DNA of 64,000 nucleotides from Ochotona curzoniae (GCF_017591425.1 NW_024465885.1:35472501-35536500); one strand, 5' to 3'. Positions 12,131-25,382 are shown, counted from the stretch's first letter. Notes: a model not told the origin generated them from the letters alone. A program made the numbers and translations.

Positions 12131-13290
12131 GGAACATTTTTGTCCCATGGCACTGTTGTTATCTAGCAGCAAGGAGTGGTACACTATCTCCCTTCTCCCC
12201 ACTTTCATAGGAGGGAGAGGTGGGTTTTTTTTCCCTCATCCCCCTGCCATGCCTTTCCATCCCTCCAAAAGACTTGCTTGGATCTGCCATTCTCTTATGC
12301 ATGTTACAACCATTTAAAAATATGTACATTTTAAAATAGTCAATACTTTGGCCTTTATTGAGAACGAGTGTTTTCACAAAATGAACCACATGTGTTGAAG
12401 GTCATTATCACAGTTTGTCTTCTTGATATTTGCTGAGTTACATCATTATTCTTGAAATAAAAGAACAAGAAATTACATTTATGTAACTCACTGTTACACT
12501 CTACTAATTGGAAGCTAAATATACTCCCTAAATAATAATTTTATTGAGGAAGATATTGATAAGAGCAGGTGGTTATCAAATTAGTAAAAAAAAATGACTA
12601 AATATATCAAATATCAAATGAAACACCCCCAAAAAACTGCTCAATCAATTATTATGCATATAAGTTAAATTAATTCCATTAAATGCATCTAACTACAAAT
12701 GATGCATACATCAGTAGCTTAATGTTTAAGTTGAACTGGAAGAAAGTTACTTTATTTTTTCAAAAGTGCTTTTATAAGTTATAAAAAAGCAAAATAGATC
12801 AATAGATTTTCAGAAGAATATTTCTTATACAACTTTATATTAATCAACATATATAAGGCTTTCTTATTGCTAGTATGCTGCAAAGTTTAGAAACTGATTT
12901 GTTATGGACAAAAAGTGCACAAATTTACCTGAGTATGTGATTATTTTGTGGTAGACCTGCTTATACTATAGGTAGTTTGAAACTACTAGCAGAACAACTG
13001 ACCACAGTGTTGATAAGGATTACTCACTGAACAGCTGTGGGACAAATAATTAGATGTTCATCTTTTAATGACTGATACCATAATATTTCTTTTAATGAAT
13101 GATGCAACAACCTCCATTCTATACACTTTGGGTCAAAGAATAATACAATCTTTCATATGTACTGCTTATATACCCACTTAATGAACCTATAGCTATCATC
13201 AGTAGTGATTCCTTTGATGGATCAGAGAGAGGTAAGTAAACAAACAAATACTTAAGGAACTGATTTATTATTCTAGATGCCAGTGGGAAC
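12131..13290. other. Unassigned A+T-rich stretch
   Basis: A pyrimidine-rich patch lies at about 12190-12270. Otherwise nothing is recognisable. Confidence 0.45.
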
Positions 13291-13293
13291 ATT

Positions 13294-13620
13294 CTTGGGA
13301 CCAGAGTGTTGGTATAACAGGCTGTTCGCCTATCTGTGATGCCTGCATCCTTTATATGTGCCAGCACGTGTCCTGGTTGCTCCACTTCCAGTCCAGGTCC
13401 TGATTTTGGCTTGGGAAAGCAGAGGGGCATGCCCAAGTCCTTGATCCTGTACACCCATGTAGGACACTAAAAGGAATCTCCCGGCTCCTGGTGTTGGATC
13501 AGTTCAGCTCCGGCTGTTGTGGCCATTTGTGGAGTGAACCACCAGATTATGTGCCTGCTATCTCTCTCTTTCTCAAACTCTGGCTTCCAAATAAAAATAA
13601 ATCAGCCTCTACAAAAAGAA
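13294..13620 (+). mobile_element. C-SINE, diverged
   Basis: The order matches the family: head, 'gcttgggaaagcagaggggc', 'ctcctggtgttggatcag', 'ggccatttgtggagtgaacc', CT-rich block, then an aataaaaataaa tail. Substitutions are frequent and no clear TSD remains, so this is an old copy. Confidence 0.85.
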
Positions 13621-13949
13621 ATTTGTGGAATGAAGCACGTCAAAATATCAATATTAACTTGATTTTAGAAGTTTAATTAAGCTTGTGTAGATGATTTTGA
13701 ACTAACCGAAAAAGTAATGGCTCTAGTGTGAGAACCAGAGTTAGATGGTGTCACTGTGGACCACAAAGGTGGTCAAGTTTCCCTAATCATCCATACCTAC
13801 AATATTAGGATGCATTTAAAAAACAAAATGATGGATTTAATGATTGTTTTTGAAGTACTATATTCTTGTAATCATGTAGGAGAGATTATTGGGGGAGGGT
13901 GGTTGAAGAGGAAAGAGGAGAAATAAAAAAATCTAAATAAATAAATAAA

Positions 13950-14262
13950 ATATTTATCAATTTTTTTGGAAAGACAAATATACAGAGAGAAGGAGAGACA
14001 AAGATCTTTCGTAGGATGGTTCCCTCTCCAGGTGGTTGTAATGTCCGGAGCTGAACTGATCCAAAGCCAGGAGCCAGGAGTTTCTTCCATATCTTGTGCA
14101 TAGGTTCAGGCTCTTAAGGCTTTGGGCCATACTCTACTGCTTTCCCCGGCCACAAGCAGGGGGCTGGATGGGAAGTGAAGCATCCTACACACAAACTGCC
14201 ACCCATATGGGAGCTTGGTGTTTGCAGGGAGGATTAACCAATTGAACCATCATACCAGCCTG
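13950..14262 (-). mobile_element. C-SINE, diverged
   Basis: An antisense copy with 'ggaaagacaaatatacagag' at its tail side, 'actgctttccccggcc' in the middle and 'aaccatcataccagcctg' at its head. It retains nearly full length with scattered substitutions. No TSD was recognised. Confidence 0.85.
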
Positions 14263-15640
14263 AGCAGTTGAATATTTTGATTTCAATTGCTACCAGGACA
14301 CTATGTGAAGTCACATAGCTTTTATGTGAAATTAATTCTTAACTTTAAGACTGGAAGTAAATATAAAGAAGTGAAAAAAATGGTCAGATACAATCATTTA
14401 AGCACTTGCTAAGAATGTTCATATTTGGTATATACGTCTTTTTTATACATAGTGTCTGCTTCTAAGTATGTTGTCTATTGACTAATGAAAAACACACATA
14501 AACATATAAGTATCCCTACCACTTTTCCGTGGCTGTAATTAGGTTCACTTCCAGCCTCTTTTTCAAGAACTGTTGTGCTCAGTGTTAATAATTTGGGCAG
14601 AGATTACTACACTTGATTGCTACAGCCAAAAGGGCAAGAAGCAGCGGGCAGAGAACATTTCTGAGTACTTTCTCATACTGAATCACCTTGGCACCTAAGG
14701 CATCGCTTTGAACCTGTGGACACTGACCCTGGACCCGAATCATAACTCAGGTTTTTGCTGAGACTCTATCACGATTACCCCATGACAAATGGAACAGATT
14801 GTACAAACAGCCCCACACCAATAATGCTTTTGGATTGCTTGTTGTGTTCACTTTCAGAGCTAAAAGAACCATTTTTCTTCTAATCCTTGAGGACAAAAAT
14901 GCATTAGTCTTTCCACTTCTAATCCAATCACTGACATTTTTCCTCCTCTGAGTGAAAAATTTTGCGGAGTTTCTGTTGGTCATTATATCTACTGGATTAT
15001 GAAAGCTTCAATGAAGTACTAAATTTCTACATTCTTCTGTAACATAAAACGTAGAATTTTGACTGTATAAAATAATGTTAGAGTGATTCAGAATAAAGCT
15101 GTATTAATCTTTTTATTGTTGCACATTACATGGCAATTTAAAAATAAAATATAGCATTGAGTAGCTATATATAGAAATAAAAGTGTCAACAATTGTACTG
15201 CATTCCTATATATAATTTACTATGTACAAATAAACATGATTTTATTCAGAAGGATTACATTATACTGCTTAATGGCAGGCTATTAGGAAATCTCCTATCC
15301 CCAGGCTATTAAACAGTAACAAATATATACCAATCTAAAATTATAATTTAGTGTTTTGTGTCAAATACTTATGTACTTTTAGAAATATCATTTAGTATCT
15401 TATAAAATGTTTCTATTAACAGTTTACAAATAAAAATTAAGGATATATGTGTCCTTGAATATCAGATTAGCTTCACAAAACTCAAATTCCATTTTTTCCA
15501 TCATGTGTTACAAGAAAGCAAGTTACAACACATGTGTTGTGTATCACACTATTCTGAAATTATCTAAATATCTTTTCTGAATTTAAGTTTGAATGAAATG
15601 AAATGTGACCATACCCACTAATGCATGTATGAGCCAAAAT
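14263..15640. other. Unassigned A+T-rich sequence
   Basis: I see no gene or recognisable repeat. The stretch from 14520 to 14980 is less A+T-rich but its open frame (14747-14983, minus) resembles nothing I know. Confidence 0.45.
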
Positions 15641-16000
15641 AAGTGCAGGCTGATTGGACTTTTTCACAGTATTGCCTGGCAAGTGCCATGAATGGGGGCA
15701 AGTCCCTTCATGCCAGATTACAGACCCTAGTGGAAAGTGCAAGGTGTGGGGATAGAAATAAGCTTACTGTGGAGACTGTGTACACCCCTATGATTAGCTG
15801 CAGCTCCCTCCAGTGAGTGTGGTAGCCAGGGCTGGGTGCAGGCCCAGCTGGACAAGCAGTAACACCCACCACCATAAGAGTTAGCTGGATAGTAGGGTCA
15901 GTCAGGCTGTGATAGCTTACAGCACCCTTTGATGTGTTCCGGTAACTTGGACAGTCTTCTGCCTTTCCAGGCTCATGGCAGGCAAATGCATTGGAAGATG
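15640..16000. repeat. Possible member of an unassigned repeat family
   Basis: A G+C-richer block containing 'agtgagtgtggtagccaggg' and 'aagtgccatgaatgggggc' has the feel of the unit-repeat blocks at 11.3-12.1 and 48.7-49.2 kb. I cannot align it convincingly. It stands out from A+T-rich flanks and has no supported coding frame. Confidence 0.25.
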
Positions 16001-16088
16001 AGAAACAAAGACTTGAAATAATGATGATCAAATGGAATGCCAGAATCACAGGTGATAACATAATATGGTATGTTAAAATGGCAGCACT

Positions 16089-16421
16089 GGAGCCCTTGTG
16101 GTAGCCTAGTAGTTAAAGTTCTCACCTTCCAAGCACCAAGATCCCACATGGGCACAAGTTCATATTCCAGCAGCCCCAATTCCCATCCAGCTCCCTGCAT
16201 GTGATCTGGGAAAGCAGTAAATGACAGCCCAAAGCCTTGGACACTGAGCCGATTTGGGAGATCCAGAAAAAGTTCCCTGCTCCTGGCTTTGGATTAGCTC
16301 AGCACCTAAGGCTGTGGCCATTTAGGATGTGAACTAGTGGAAGGGAAATCTTTGTCTTTGTATCTCCTTTTTCTCTGTAAATTTACCTTTCTAAAGGAAA
16401 TAAATAAATCTTTAAAAAAAA
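16089..16421 (+). mobile_element. C-SINE, diverged
   Basis: Full-length order with 'tagcctagtagttaaag' in the A-box region, 'ggaaagcagtaaatgacagc' centrally, and an aaataaataaatcttt tail. Several small indels place it among the older copies. Confidence 0.88.
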
Positions 16422-16501
16422 CAAACGGAAATGAATACAAGTTCCCGTGACATTCTGTAATAGTATTTTCATGTTTGTATTGCCATTTTAAGTTATTTTC
16501 T

Positions 16502-16834
16502 AGGGTCCAACATGGTGGCCTAGTGGCTAAGGTCCTCACCTTGAATCCACCAGGATCCCATATTGGCACCGGTTCTAATCCTGGCAGCTCCACTTCCCAT
16601 CCAGCTCCCTGCTTGTGGCCTGGGAAAGCAGTCCGGGATGGCCCAAGGCCTTGGCACCCTGCACCCATGTAGGAGACCTGTAAGAAGCTCCTGGCTCCTG
16701 GCTTCGGAACATCCCAGCACCGGCCATTATGGTCACTTCTGGAGTGAATTATCAGAGGGAAGAGCTTCCTCTCTGTCTCTCCTCCTCTCTGTGTATAGCT
16801 GACTTAATAATAAAAATAAAGAAATCTTAAAAAA
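16502..16834 (+). mobile_element. C-SINE, full length
   Basis: Flanked by a perfect 13-bp TSD, taagttattttct, at 16489-16501 and 16835-16847. The tRNA-like head has a B box ggttctaatcc. The 3' part is CT-rich and ends at an A-rich tail. It lies 80 bp downstream of another plus-strand copy, a separate insertion as shown by its own TSD. Confidence 0.95.
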
Positions 16835-16847
16835 TAAGTTATTTTCT

Positions 16848-18006
16848 TAAAAAAACTAGCAATAGATTTGTTTTCTCAAATTGAACAAGTCCTGATTGAT
16901 ACTTTAAATTATTTTGAAATGTTTCCCTTATAAGGAAATATAGCAAACATAAATATAAATTTAAAAACTATGAAAAAGTACAATTATTAGAAGATAACTG
17001 TGTTTCCTACTGCCACCTTTCCCTCCTGTCACACTCTTACTTCCTGCCTATCTTTTTGCTTTGATTTTTGAAAAAATAATTTTAATCTATTCCAAATCCA
17101 CAGGCTTCAAACCTACCACAATACGTAACAGATAACCAGCAGGAAGGCCACAGTCAAGGTTTAATAATGACAGTCATTTCACAAGATGGGTATTTCATTC
17201 TTGTACATTTAAATTAAATTCTAACAATCATATATTAGAGAAAATATGGCATTTGCCTTTTTAGACCAACTTCTCTCTCTATGATAGTGTGTAAACACAA
17301 TGTTTTCCATGTGATAACTTCTGGTAAACAGTACTTTGCTATTAAATTATACTAAACTAACTTTTATCATTTTGCTTTTTAATCCCATTTTTGAAAGCCA
17401 GGTATTTGAAAGTAACTGTTTTGGAAGAGGTAATTTTTGAACCTAAAATTCCTACTTCATTCCCTATACTTTAGTATCTGAGAAAGTGGTTGCTTTTGGA
17501 AGTAGAGCCTCTGAGGAGATAATTATGTGAAAATAAATCTGTTAAGGTGAACTCTCTTTCAGCATGGCTAATTTATTTTTTAGATTAGATTTTAGATGAG
17601 AAGGTAGAGGGAGAGATTTCAGACATACGCACACTCAGAGAGCTGACCTTACAGCACCTGCTAGTCAGAAGGCATCTATGTGCAAGCCAAAGACAGAGTC
17701 ATGAGACAAGTGCTAACATATTTATCCTGAGCATCCAGACAGTGATTAAATAATGATACAATGTCCCAACAATCTGATATTATATTGTGGCACCTATGGC
17801 AGACTAATACACATAAAACGTTGTCTTAAGTGTTTTCTCCATATTATAACCACATTTTTTTCAACATGTATAATATTTTTTTAAATGGCTATCTTGCCAT
17901 CACCACAGACTTGGTTACTGAAAGAGCATCGATGCTATTGTAGTTATAGACAAAAGAATCAAGATATCAGCAGGTTAGATTTCTCCTCGCATTAGAGATG
18001 GCATCA

Positions 18007-18008
<2 letters not shown>
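16848..18008. other. Unassigned sequence
   Basis: No gene or firm repeat is visible. A weakly SINE-like antisense patch near 17575-17710 is too degraded to call. Confidence 0.45.

Positions 18009-18060
<52 letters not shown>
18009..18060. repeat. (GT)26 microsatellite
   Basis: A perfect uninterrupted 52-nt GT run. Such a length is normally unstable in mammals, so this locus is probably polymorphic. Confidence 0.98.
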
Positions 18061-18061
<1 letters not shown>

Positions 18062-19403
18062 GGATTTCTGGTGCCTCATCCTCCTGTTAATTAAAGAGAT
18101 CAATAATGTTGAATTAAGCCTCCTTGCCATCTTATCATTTAGTGTTCAAAAGACTTATTTCCAGCTACAATCACAGTGAGGATTAAAGTTTGAATTTGTG
18201 AACTTTTGGAGGATTTCAATCTGTATCAATATGCTTATGGAATTGGAAATTCTTGTGTTTGCTTGGTTTTAAATATGTATTTTTCTTACATGTAAAAATG
18301 AAAAAAATGCTTAAAATTTTCATTAAAAAATTTGACTACAGTTGTTTCTTCCAAACCTGTCTATGCTATGTTATGACCGCGTGTTCTGTAGATTCCATCA
18401 TTATTTCAAAAGGCAGCACTAGCATTTTCCGTCATTCAACATAATATCTGCCTCATAAAATTCAAAATTGTGAGTCCTATGTTTCCATTTATCTGATGGA
18501 TTATTGTGCAATCCCTCTTTCTGGCAGTACCCAATGGCCACTGTGCTCCTATTTTGCTTTTTGCCAGTGAGAAAATCCTAGCTCTATTGTTATTGAAAAC
18601 TGTCTGTTTGAGTGATGAGCTGTGAAATATAGTTTGGATACAAGGAAGAAGATAAACAGTTTTCATTTTTAGACTACAGAAAATGGTTTTGTTCTGCTCT
18701 AAGAACTAGTGAATTTAAAAAACAAAATGATTGCTTTTTTGTCCTTTTAACAACAAATACACATTGAATATTTTTATGTAATATATTATATAACATACAC
18801 TATTTTATTTAAAATAGCATGCTCAAAGTAAAACACAGTATCAATCTTCAAGCATTAATCACTGTATGCAGAATACCATTTTAGAATAATAATAATTTAA
18901 ATAATATATAAGTATTATATATGAATAAATTGTATAGCCAGCATTTGTGTATTAAGTGTATTTTTTCATATTAGATTAAATAATTAAATGCTATTTATAT
19001 GACCAAACTTATGTATCTACATAATCCTTAATTCTTTCAATACAAATTGAAAAATGTTATATAATGCTATCATTCTCAAAAAGTAAGTTCTCCTACATTT
19101 TGTTGTTGAACTTGCCTTAATTCAACACTAAACTTTAATTTTACCATAAAATTGTCCTAAAACTTAAAAAACTGGCTACTAAATGTTTATACAGCTAATA
19201 GACTAGTATCCTTCATAAGTAAATATATTGCTTGGATTATATGTGGTTTTATTTATATTTTAAAATATGTTCAATATTAATGAAGTCACTTTATTGGATT
19301 CAAATCTATATTTTAATGCTCTATTGAACAACCAGAGCACATTCTCAAACTGGTATCTGAAATTATGTTACTTTGCTGAAATATGTGTGTGTATCTATAA
19401 ATA
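18061..19403. other. Unassigned, very A+T-rich
   Basis: Long A+T-rich sequence with no recognisable gene or repeat. The stretch around 18740-19000 is especially A+T-rich. Confidence 0.5.
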
Positions 19404-19602
19404 TTTAAAGATTGATTTATAGAAAGAATGACTGACAAATTTTCCAACAGCTGGTTTACTCCCCAAAAGACTTGAGCCATCCTGTACTGCTTTCATTGGC
19501 CATAAGTAGGGAGCTGGATTGCAAGTGGAGCAGCTGGGACTTGAACTGGGATGTCAATGCCATTGGCGGAAACTTCCACTACTATACCACAGAGCTGGCA
19601 TG
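19404..19602 (-). mobile_element. C-SINE, internally deleted
   Basis: Antisense copy with its tail-side and head-side parts present but the middle missing: 'tggtttactccccaaaag' runs straight into 'gccatcctgtactgctttc'. The head ends 'ccacagagctggcatg'. It is about 200 bp rather than the usual 330. Confidence 0.78.
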
Positions 19603-20255
19603 AGTAAAATATTTTTAACTTTTAAAAATAAAACTTGGCCCACATACCAACTATTAAAAAGATAGTCATGTTTTCTCTTTTCCTTTAGTCTGCTTTTTTG
19701 AGTAACTCCCCATAGAATGCCTTTGTATAAACTAATTGCTTGCAGAATAGCAATACCTTATCATCTATATCCTTGTAATTTTGATCATATATAAGGATAG
19801 TTTACATTTTAAAGTATTTATCAGTTGTTCAATTAAGTTTGATTTATGTTCCAAACTTTATACTTCCTTCTTCCACAATATTTCTTAAAAATTTAGTCTT
19901 GTTAATAATTAATATCCGAATCTTAAACTTATGAGTTTAAAAAAATCACTTTGTTTATATTATACCATAGCACCATGTATAATATCATATAGTGGTTAAT
20001 CAATATTGATGGAAAAATACATAAAACACACACATACACACATAAACACATATGAACCGTAGACTGCTACCAGAAACCTATTTGTTCCTGCATGAACATG
20101 ATCATAATAGAATGAGAATATTGGCATAACAATAAAATTGTCTTGAAATTATTTATGTTACAATTGTTACCATTGAAGTGAAATTTTAACAATTTTAGGA
20201 GCATTAATTCAAGGCAAAAAAAAAGTCTCAAAGAGAAAAATGAATGTTATAGTTC
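19603..20255. other. Unassigned A+T-rich stretch
   Basis: Only a short CA-rich patch (about 20028-20050) is notable. Confidence 0.5.
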
Positions 20256-20515
20256 TTTATCTTGTCTCATTGGTTTAGAGTAAAGCTGCCACCTGCAGTG
20301 CTGACATCCATAACGGGCTCTTCTTGGGGTGCCAGTAGGCTCTAGCTCTGATCCAGTTGTCTTCCAATGTGCCTGGGGAAGTGGCAGCGTATGTATGTAG
20401 AATCTGAGACCTAAATCACAGGACCTCGAAGAAGCTCCTAACTCCAGGCCTTGGAACACCCCATCTACAGCAGTTGTGACTATCTGAGGGATGTGCCAGT
20501 ACAGATGTAACAATT
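20256..20515 (+). mobile_element. C-SINE, ancient and degraded
   Basis: The order is still legible: 'tggtttagagtaaagctgcc' (head), 'gcctggggaagtggcagc', 'gaagaagctcctaactccag', 'gcagttgtgactatctgagg'. Many substitutions are present and the CT-rich end is lost. Confidence 0.65.
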
Positions 20516-21024
20516 TAACATCTTTCTTAAGGATCAATTAGAGCAAAAGCAAGAAAATATTTAGTCTAAATGGTAATTTATAAGTTAAGATGTCCAAATA
20601 GTACTTTATTCTTTGTTTCAGATTCCTATGAATGGAGAGATAATTCATATATATAAATGGGACTATGTATATAATAAGGGGGGCATGAGAAAGGAATATC
20701 CTAATTATTGATGATTTTTCAATTCTATAAATGCAAAAAAAAACGAATTCTAATTAAAGATGTAATCATGAGACTATTACATGTATGCCTCAACTTAGCA
20801 CAGGGATGCTTCAACAAAGTTTGTGAGATTTAGTCTTGCAAGCATTTAAGGAAATCTCCATTCTGTCATTAGCTAACCATTAAGCTTATTACAAAAAGAC
20901 TCCTCGGGCCTGGCATAATACAGACAGAGAGTTAAAAAATAGTGCCCCTTAATATGAGAAGTAACAATGTGCTCCAGCAATGTACATTAGGAGGAAAGGA
21001 AGAACTTGATCTCTAATAGCACAC
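20516..21024. other. Unassigned A+T-rich stretch
   Basis: Nothing recognisable apart from a short SINE-head-like word near 20908, which is too short to call. Confidence 0.45.
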
Positions 21025-21341
21025 TTTTTAAAGAAATATTTATTTTTATCGGAAGGTCAGAATTGCAAAAAGAGAGATGGACAGAAAGATCTTCCATTCA
21101 CTAATTCACTCCCCAGATAGCTGCAAGAGCTGGAGCTTAGGTCATCCAAAGCCAAGAGCCAGTGGTTTCTTCTGGGTCTTTGATGCTGGTTCAGGGGTTC
21201 TAAGCTTTGGGTCCTTCCCCATTACTTTCTCAGGCAGTCGCCAGGGAGCTGGATGGGAGCAGCTGGAACGTAGAATGGCACCCATGTGAGATGTTGGCAC
21301 TTGCAAACAGAGGATTAACCATTAGCAATGACACTGGAGCC
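21025..21341 (-). mobile_element. C-SINE, diverged
   Basis: Antisense copy: 'aagaaatatttatttttatc' at the tail side, 'aagatcttccattcac', 'ccaaagccaagagcc' and 'gggagctggatggg' in order. The head lies near 21341. Nearly full length. Confidence 0.85.
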
Positions 21342-22290
21342 ACAAAGTGGTTTTTAAATGTCCACTTGTCAGCAAGAGTTATCAGACAAGTAAACAAACA
21401 TGAAAGTATAGAGTGTATACATAGGTAAAGAAAAATAGTTAAAAAGAAAAATAGTTAGAAAGCAGCTGCACTGGCCTAAGAAAATGTGACAATAGATTAT
21501 TATGTAGAAGATACCCATTACTAGATGGAAATCATAAAATAGGAATTCTACAATGGAGGAATGAAATTACTAAAATCAAAATTTAACTGCTATGTTGGAA
21601 AAGAACAATCTATGGAAATGAAAATAGGTTATTTGGTATTCTCCAACATATGGGCATCTCTACTCCTGAATTACTCCACTATTTTAATAATTTGAGAACA
21701 AATAATAGGAGAAGGGCATAGGGAAGCAGGAGGTAAACAAATAAAGAGAAGAATGCTCTTCATGTGCATGTAAATCTGTATCATGGTAAAAAAATATTCA
21801 TAATAAAATATATAAAAAAGAAAAAGATTATATTCTGAAGAATGCATTTGATGCTCAGATAAGTGGATGTGTAGCTAGTTTGTGCCTTTATACCATTATA
21901 TATGTATTGGCATATAATAATTATATTATGACAAGTAAAAATGAGAATGTAAAAATGCAAATGCAGTACATATGTTGGAAATAAATTATTGAATTGCATT
22001 TGGTGGATGATAAAGCACCATGGCTGCCACTTCTTATTTCCTTGTTCCAAATTCATTTTACTGATTTCCACTTTTCTCTACTCTGAAGGCATCTTCTTAG
22101 GATGCTACCCAAGATAAAAAGAGAAAATTAACAACAGGAAAATTAGGCAGACAATGTAGTCTCAATCCATTAAATATATCAATGTTTTCATTTAACTGAT
22201 GTTACTTAAATAAGCAAACGAAAGGCAAAGAGTAGAGAATTAAGTTAAATTGCATGATACAACTTTATATTGTGCTTAAGAGACTCACTA
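21342..22290. other. Unassigned A+T-rich sequence
   Basis: No gene or repeat family recognised. The minus-strand open frame 21781-22071 is low-complexity A+T-rich sequence and I do not call it. Confidence 0.5.
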
Positions 22291-22585
22291 GAGAGGCTGT
22301 TGTTTTGGTGTAGACAGACAGTAAAACCATGTTCTACATCAGCAGTCACCATGTGTACACTGGTATTTTGTCCCCACTGCTCCACTTGTGCTTCAGCTTG
22401 CTTATAATGACCTGGGAAAGGGAAACAAAATTGACCTTATGTGTTTGGACCCTTGCAACCTGAATGAGTGTCTCCCATGAAGCTGCTGGCTCCTGAACAT
22501 CCATGGATGATTATGGTGACTAACAATTGAACCACCTGACACATCCATGGATACTACAGGAAGAGATTTCTGAGTTTTTCCTTTT
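22291..22585 (+). mobile_element. C-SINE, degraded
   Basis: The pieces 'ttggtgtagacagacag' (head), 'aatgacctgggaaaggg', 'gaagctgctggctcctg' and a decayed 3' part appear in family order. Old copy without a clear tail. Confidence 0.62.
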
Positions 22586-22644
22586 GTCCTAGGCACCCTT
22601 AAAATCTAGATGCATTCAAACATAAGACACTCAGAATTTCTGTA

Positions 22645-23640
22645 ATTGTTTGCAACTCTTAAGTTTTGTCCATTTTATCTTTTAACACAGTTGCTTGATC
22701 CTTTCACATTTCCTGTGTTACTTTTAGCATGGTCTCTTCTATATCTACAAGAAACATTAATGGATTTTGACAGGAATTGAATTGAGAATAAAATGAGTTG
22801 AGCTTTAATTTTGTAATCCGCAATATATTTTTTTCAATTCATGACATTTTGTTAAGGTTTCTTTTTTTTTTAGTTGTGGATGGTATCGTGTATTCGGTGT
22901 TGTTTTTACTGTGCAAATAGTTAATATTGAGTGAACTGATTTTCTATGCTGATCTTATGTCACATAGAAGTTGATGAGTCCTCAATCGTTTTGCGTTTGT
23001 GGTTTAACAAATTCCTCTGAGTTTTCAATGTGAGTCTTCAGGTGATCTCCAATGTAGACAATGTTATTTTTTTTATATATATATTTCCAGCATGTATGAC
23101 TTTTCTTTCTTTTATGTTTGGCTAAAATTACCATAACAATGTTACATTTCAGTAAGACCAATTAATATCAATGCCCTGTTCTTTTTCTGTACAAGGAATA
23201 TTTTGTCTCTTACCATTAAGTCTTTTTCATCCTTAAGTACGGTGTGAGATGCAAAGCTTTTTGAATGTGTTTATATAGTTTGAAAAAGTCCTCTATTTCT
23301 GCATGATTAAATCTTAATTTTTCATCCTTTTCCTGTATAATTAGATATGCTTTATTCTGTCCTCTTATTCGAGATAATTACATTCATTATTTTCATATAA
23401 TAAGCGTATCATTCATCTGTCAGTGAATCCCACTTTGTAATGTTATAAAATTCCTTTAACTATTACTGCATTATACACCTTCATGTAGTAAGAATTTATA
23501 TCTGTGTTGAAGAAATATAGTGGTCTTTAATTCCCTACCCTTTATATTCCTTATCTGGTTTTGGATATGTTGCTATATAATGGCTTCATTAAATAAAGAT
23601 AATAGATCATTGGTATTTACTCTAATTTAAAGAATTGATA
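22645..23640 (-). mobile_element. Ancient L1 ORF2 fragment, antisense
   Basis: Plus-strand words match the complement of L1 ORF2 in the right order: 'ttttgacaggaattgaattg' (about 22769), 'ctatttctgcatgattaaat' (about 23293), 'cagtgaatcccactttgtaa' (about 23421) and 'tatctggttttggatatg' (about 23553). This covers part of the reverse-transcriptase region. Divergence is high and all frames are broken. A C-SINE abuts its right end. Confidence 0.68.
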
Positions 23641-23667
23641 GAATTTCCCAGTAAAAGCACAGGGTCT

Positions 23668-24010
23668 AGGGCCTGGGGTAGTAGACTAGTGGCTACACTC
23701 CTTGCCTGACCTGTGCTGGGAACCCATATGAGTACTTGCTCATATATCATCTGCTCCACTTCCCTTCCAGCTTCTTGCCTGTGGGCTGGGAAGGCAGTGG
23801 AGGACAGCCCAAAAGCTTGGAAACCTTCACCCACGTAAGAGACCAGGAAGAAGCTCCTGACTTCTATCTTCCAATGGGCTTAGCTCGGGCCATTGTGGCC
23901 ACTTGGGGACACTTGAACTGATGGACAGAAGATCTTTTTCTTTGTCTCACATACTCTCTGTAAGTCAAATTTCCAAAATAAACAGTCAAGCAAGAAAACA
24001 TAAATAAATA
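23668..24010 (+). mobile_element. C-SINE, diverged
   Basis: Head 'agggcctggggtagtagac', middle 'ggaaggcagtggaggacagc' and 'aggaagaagctcctgac', then CT-rich block and A-rich end. No TSD found. Confidence 0.85.
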
Positions 24011-24060
24011 CATGTTAAACAAACAAGCCTGGTGATTTTTTTTGCAATTAAGATATTTCA

Positions 24061-24391
24061 TTGGGTTGACGTGGTTGTGTATCAGACTAATCCTCTGTCT
24101 GCAGCACTGGCATCCCATGTGGACATTGGCTTGTGATCCAAATGCCCATTTCCAATCCAGCCACCTGCTCATGGCCTGGGAAAGCAGTGAAGATTGGCCC
24201 AAGGATTTGGATCTCTGCATCCATGTGGAAGCAGAGAAAGAAACTCCTGGCTCCCAATTTGCTGTAAGCTCAGCTCTGGTGATTGCAGCCATTTAGAGAG
24301 AAAGTCAATAGACCGAAGATGTCTCAGACTCTACTCTTTCCATAAAATCTGTCTTTCAAATGAAAAATAAATAAGTACACATTGAAAAAAC
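24061..24391 (+). mobile_element. C-SINE, diverged
   Basis: A second plus-strand copy directly downstream of the previous one. It contains 'ctgcagcactggcatccc', 'ggcctgggaaagcagtgaag' and 'gaaactcctggctccc'. The tail is aaaaataaataa. Older than the 8.2, 39.3 and 49.6 kb copies. Confidence 0.82.
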
Positions 24392-24699
24392 AAAGCTTTA
24401 TTAATTTCTTCCATATTTAGATGACAATTTGAAGTGAGTGTTTTAGTTTATGCATTGAAGATTTTTTTTTACTTTTTGACAAACATCCCAACATATTAAC
24501 AGAGTAATAGGACAGTAATAAATAAAGTTGCTGATAAAACTTAAAAATCCAGCATGTGGGAGCAAAAGAAACACTCATGAAAATTCACATCTTAAATACT
24601 TATCAAATCAATCAAAAATTGAACTGCAAAATATGGTATTTAGCTGTAAAAGTTACAAAACTCCAACAAGAAAAACGTCTTCATGATAGGCAGGCTTTG

Positions 24700-25376
24700 T
24701 TTTTATTTTCATTTTTAAATATTAATTGTTCACATTTTAATTTTAATCTGTATTTAATGCATGAGATGCAACTCTAAGAATACAATGATATTCCCACTCT
24801 CCCCTTCTTCCCACTACCTCAAAAGTCTCCCTCCCTCTCTGCAGTGTCCCAGCATCTGATGTTTTTTTTTACATTTTGAGATAACCTGCTCTAGACTTTT
24901 AGCTCAATAAAAGGCATAACACTTTACTAAGTAACGATTTATCAAAAGAAAAAATTCAAAGCAAAACAGTTTGATGAAAACAGAGACAATGTAAAGAACA
25001 ACTGAAGAAAATACTGACAATTTCACACATACACAGTTAATCATTAAGTAATCAAAGAACATTAAACTACGGTAGTGGAGCATTCTTCACCATTGATTTC
25101 ACAAACATGTAAGCAAAGTTTTACAAAATTGCATTGGCAGTAATAGAGACACATACATGCCAACTTTCCTTCTTTTAAATTTAACTCGTACACAAAGGGA
25201 ACATGTGACATTTTCCTTTCCTTATGTGTCTTCCAGGTCAATCCATGCTGCTGCAAATGGTAGAATTTTACTCTTTTTATGACTGAATACGATTCCATTG
25301 TGTAAGCATTCCACATTGTCTTTATGCAGCCAACATATCAAATGTGGTCATTATCACTAGCCTTTAGGATAATTTA
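24700..25376 (-). mobile_element. L1 3' end: ORF2 C-terminus plus 3' UTR, antisense
   Basis: On the minus strand, a frame starting near 25316 reads MWNAYTMESYSVIKR, the L1 ORF2 C-terminal signature (family form W.IYTMEYYSAIKK). Left of it lies the 3' UTR, with its complement-strand C/T-rich tract at 24795-24845 and T-rich lead-in. The coding part carries stops and is inactive. This is the normally oriented half of a 5'-inverted element (see 25383-25670). Confidence 0.78.
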
Positions 25377-25382
25377 TTATCG

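Noticed and set aside
17575..17710. Antisense C-SINE-like patch
   Set aside because: Only a T/A-rich lead and a GA-rich run agree; the central diagnostic blocks are absent.
20905..20945. Possible 5' fragment of a C-SINE ('cctggcataatacagacag')
   Set aside because: About 40 bp of weak similarity, with no following SINE sequence.
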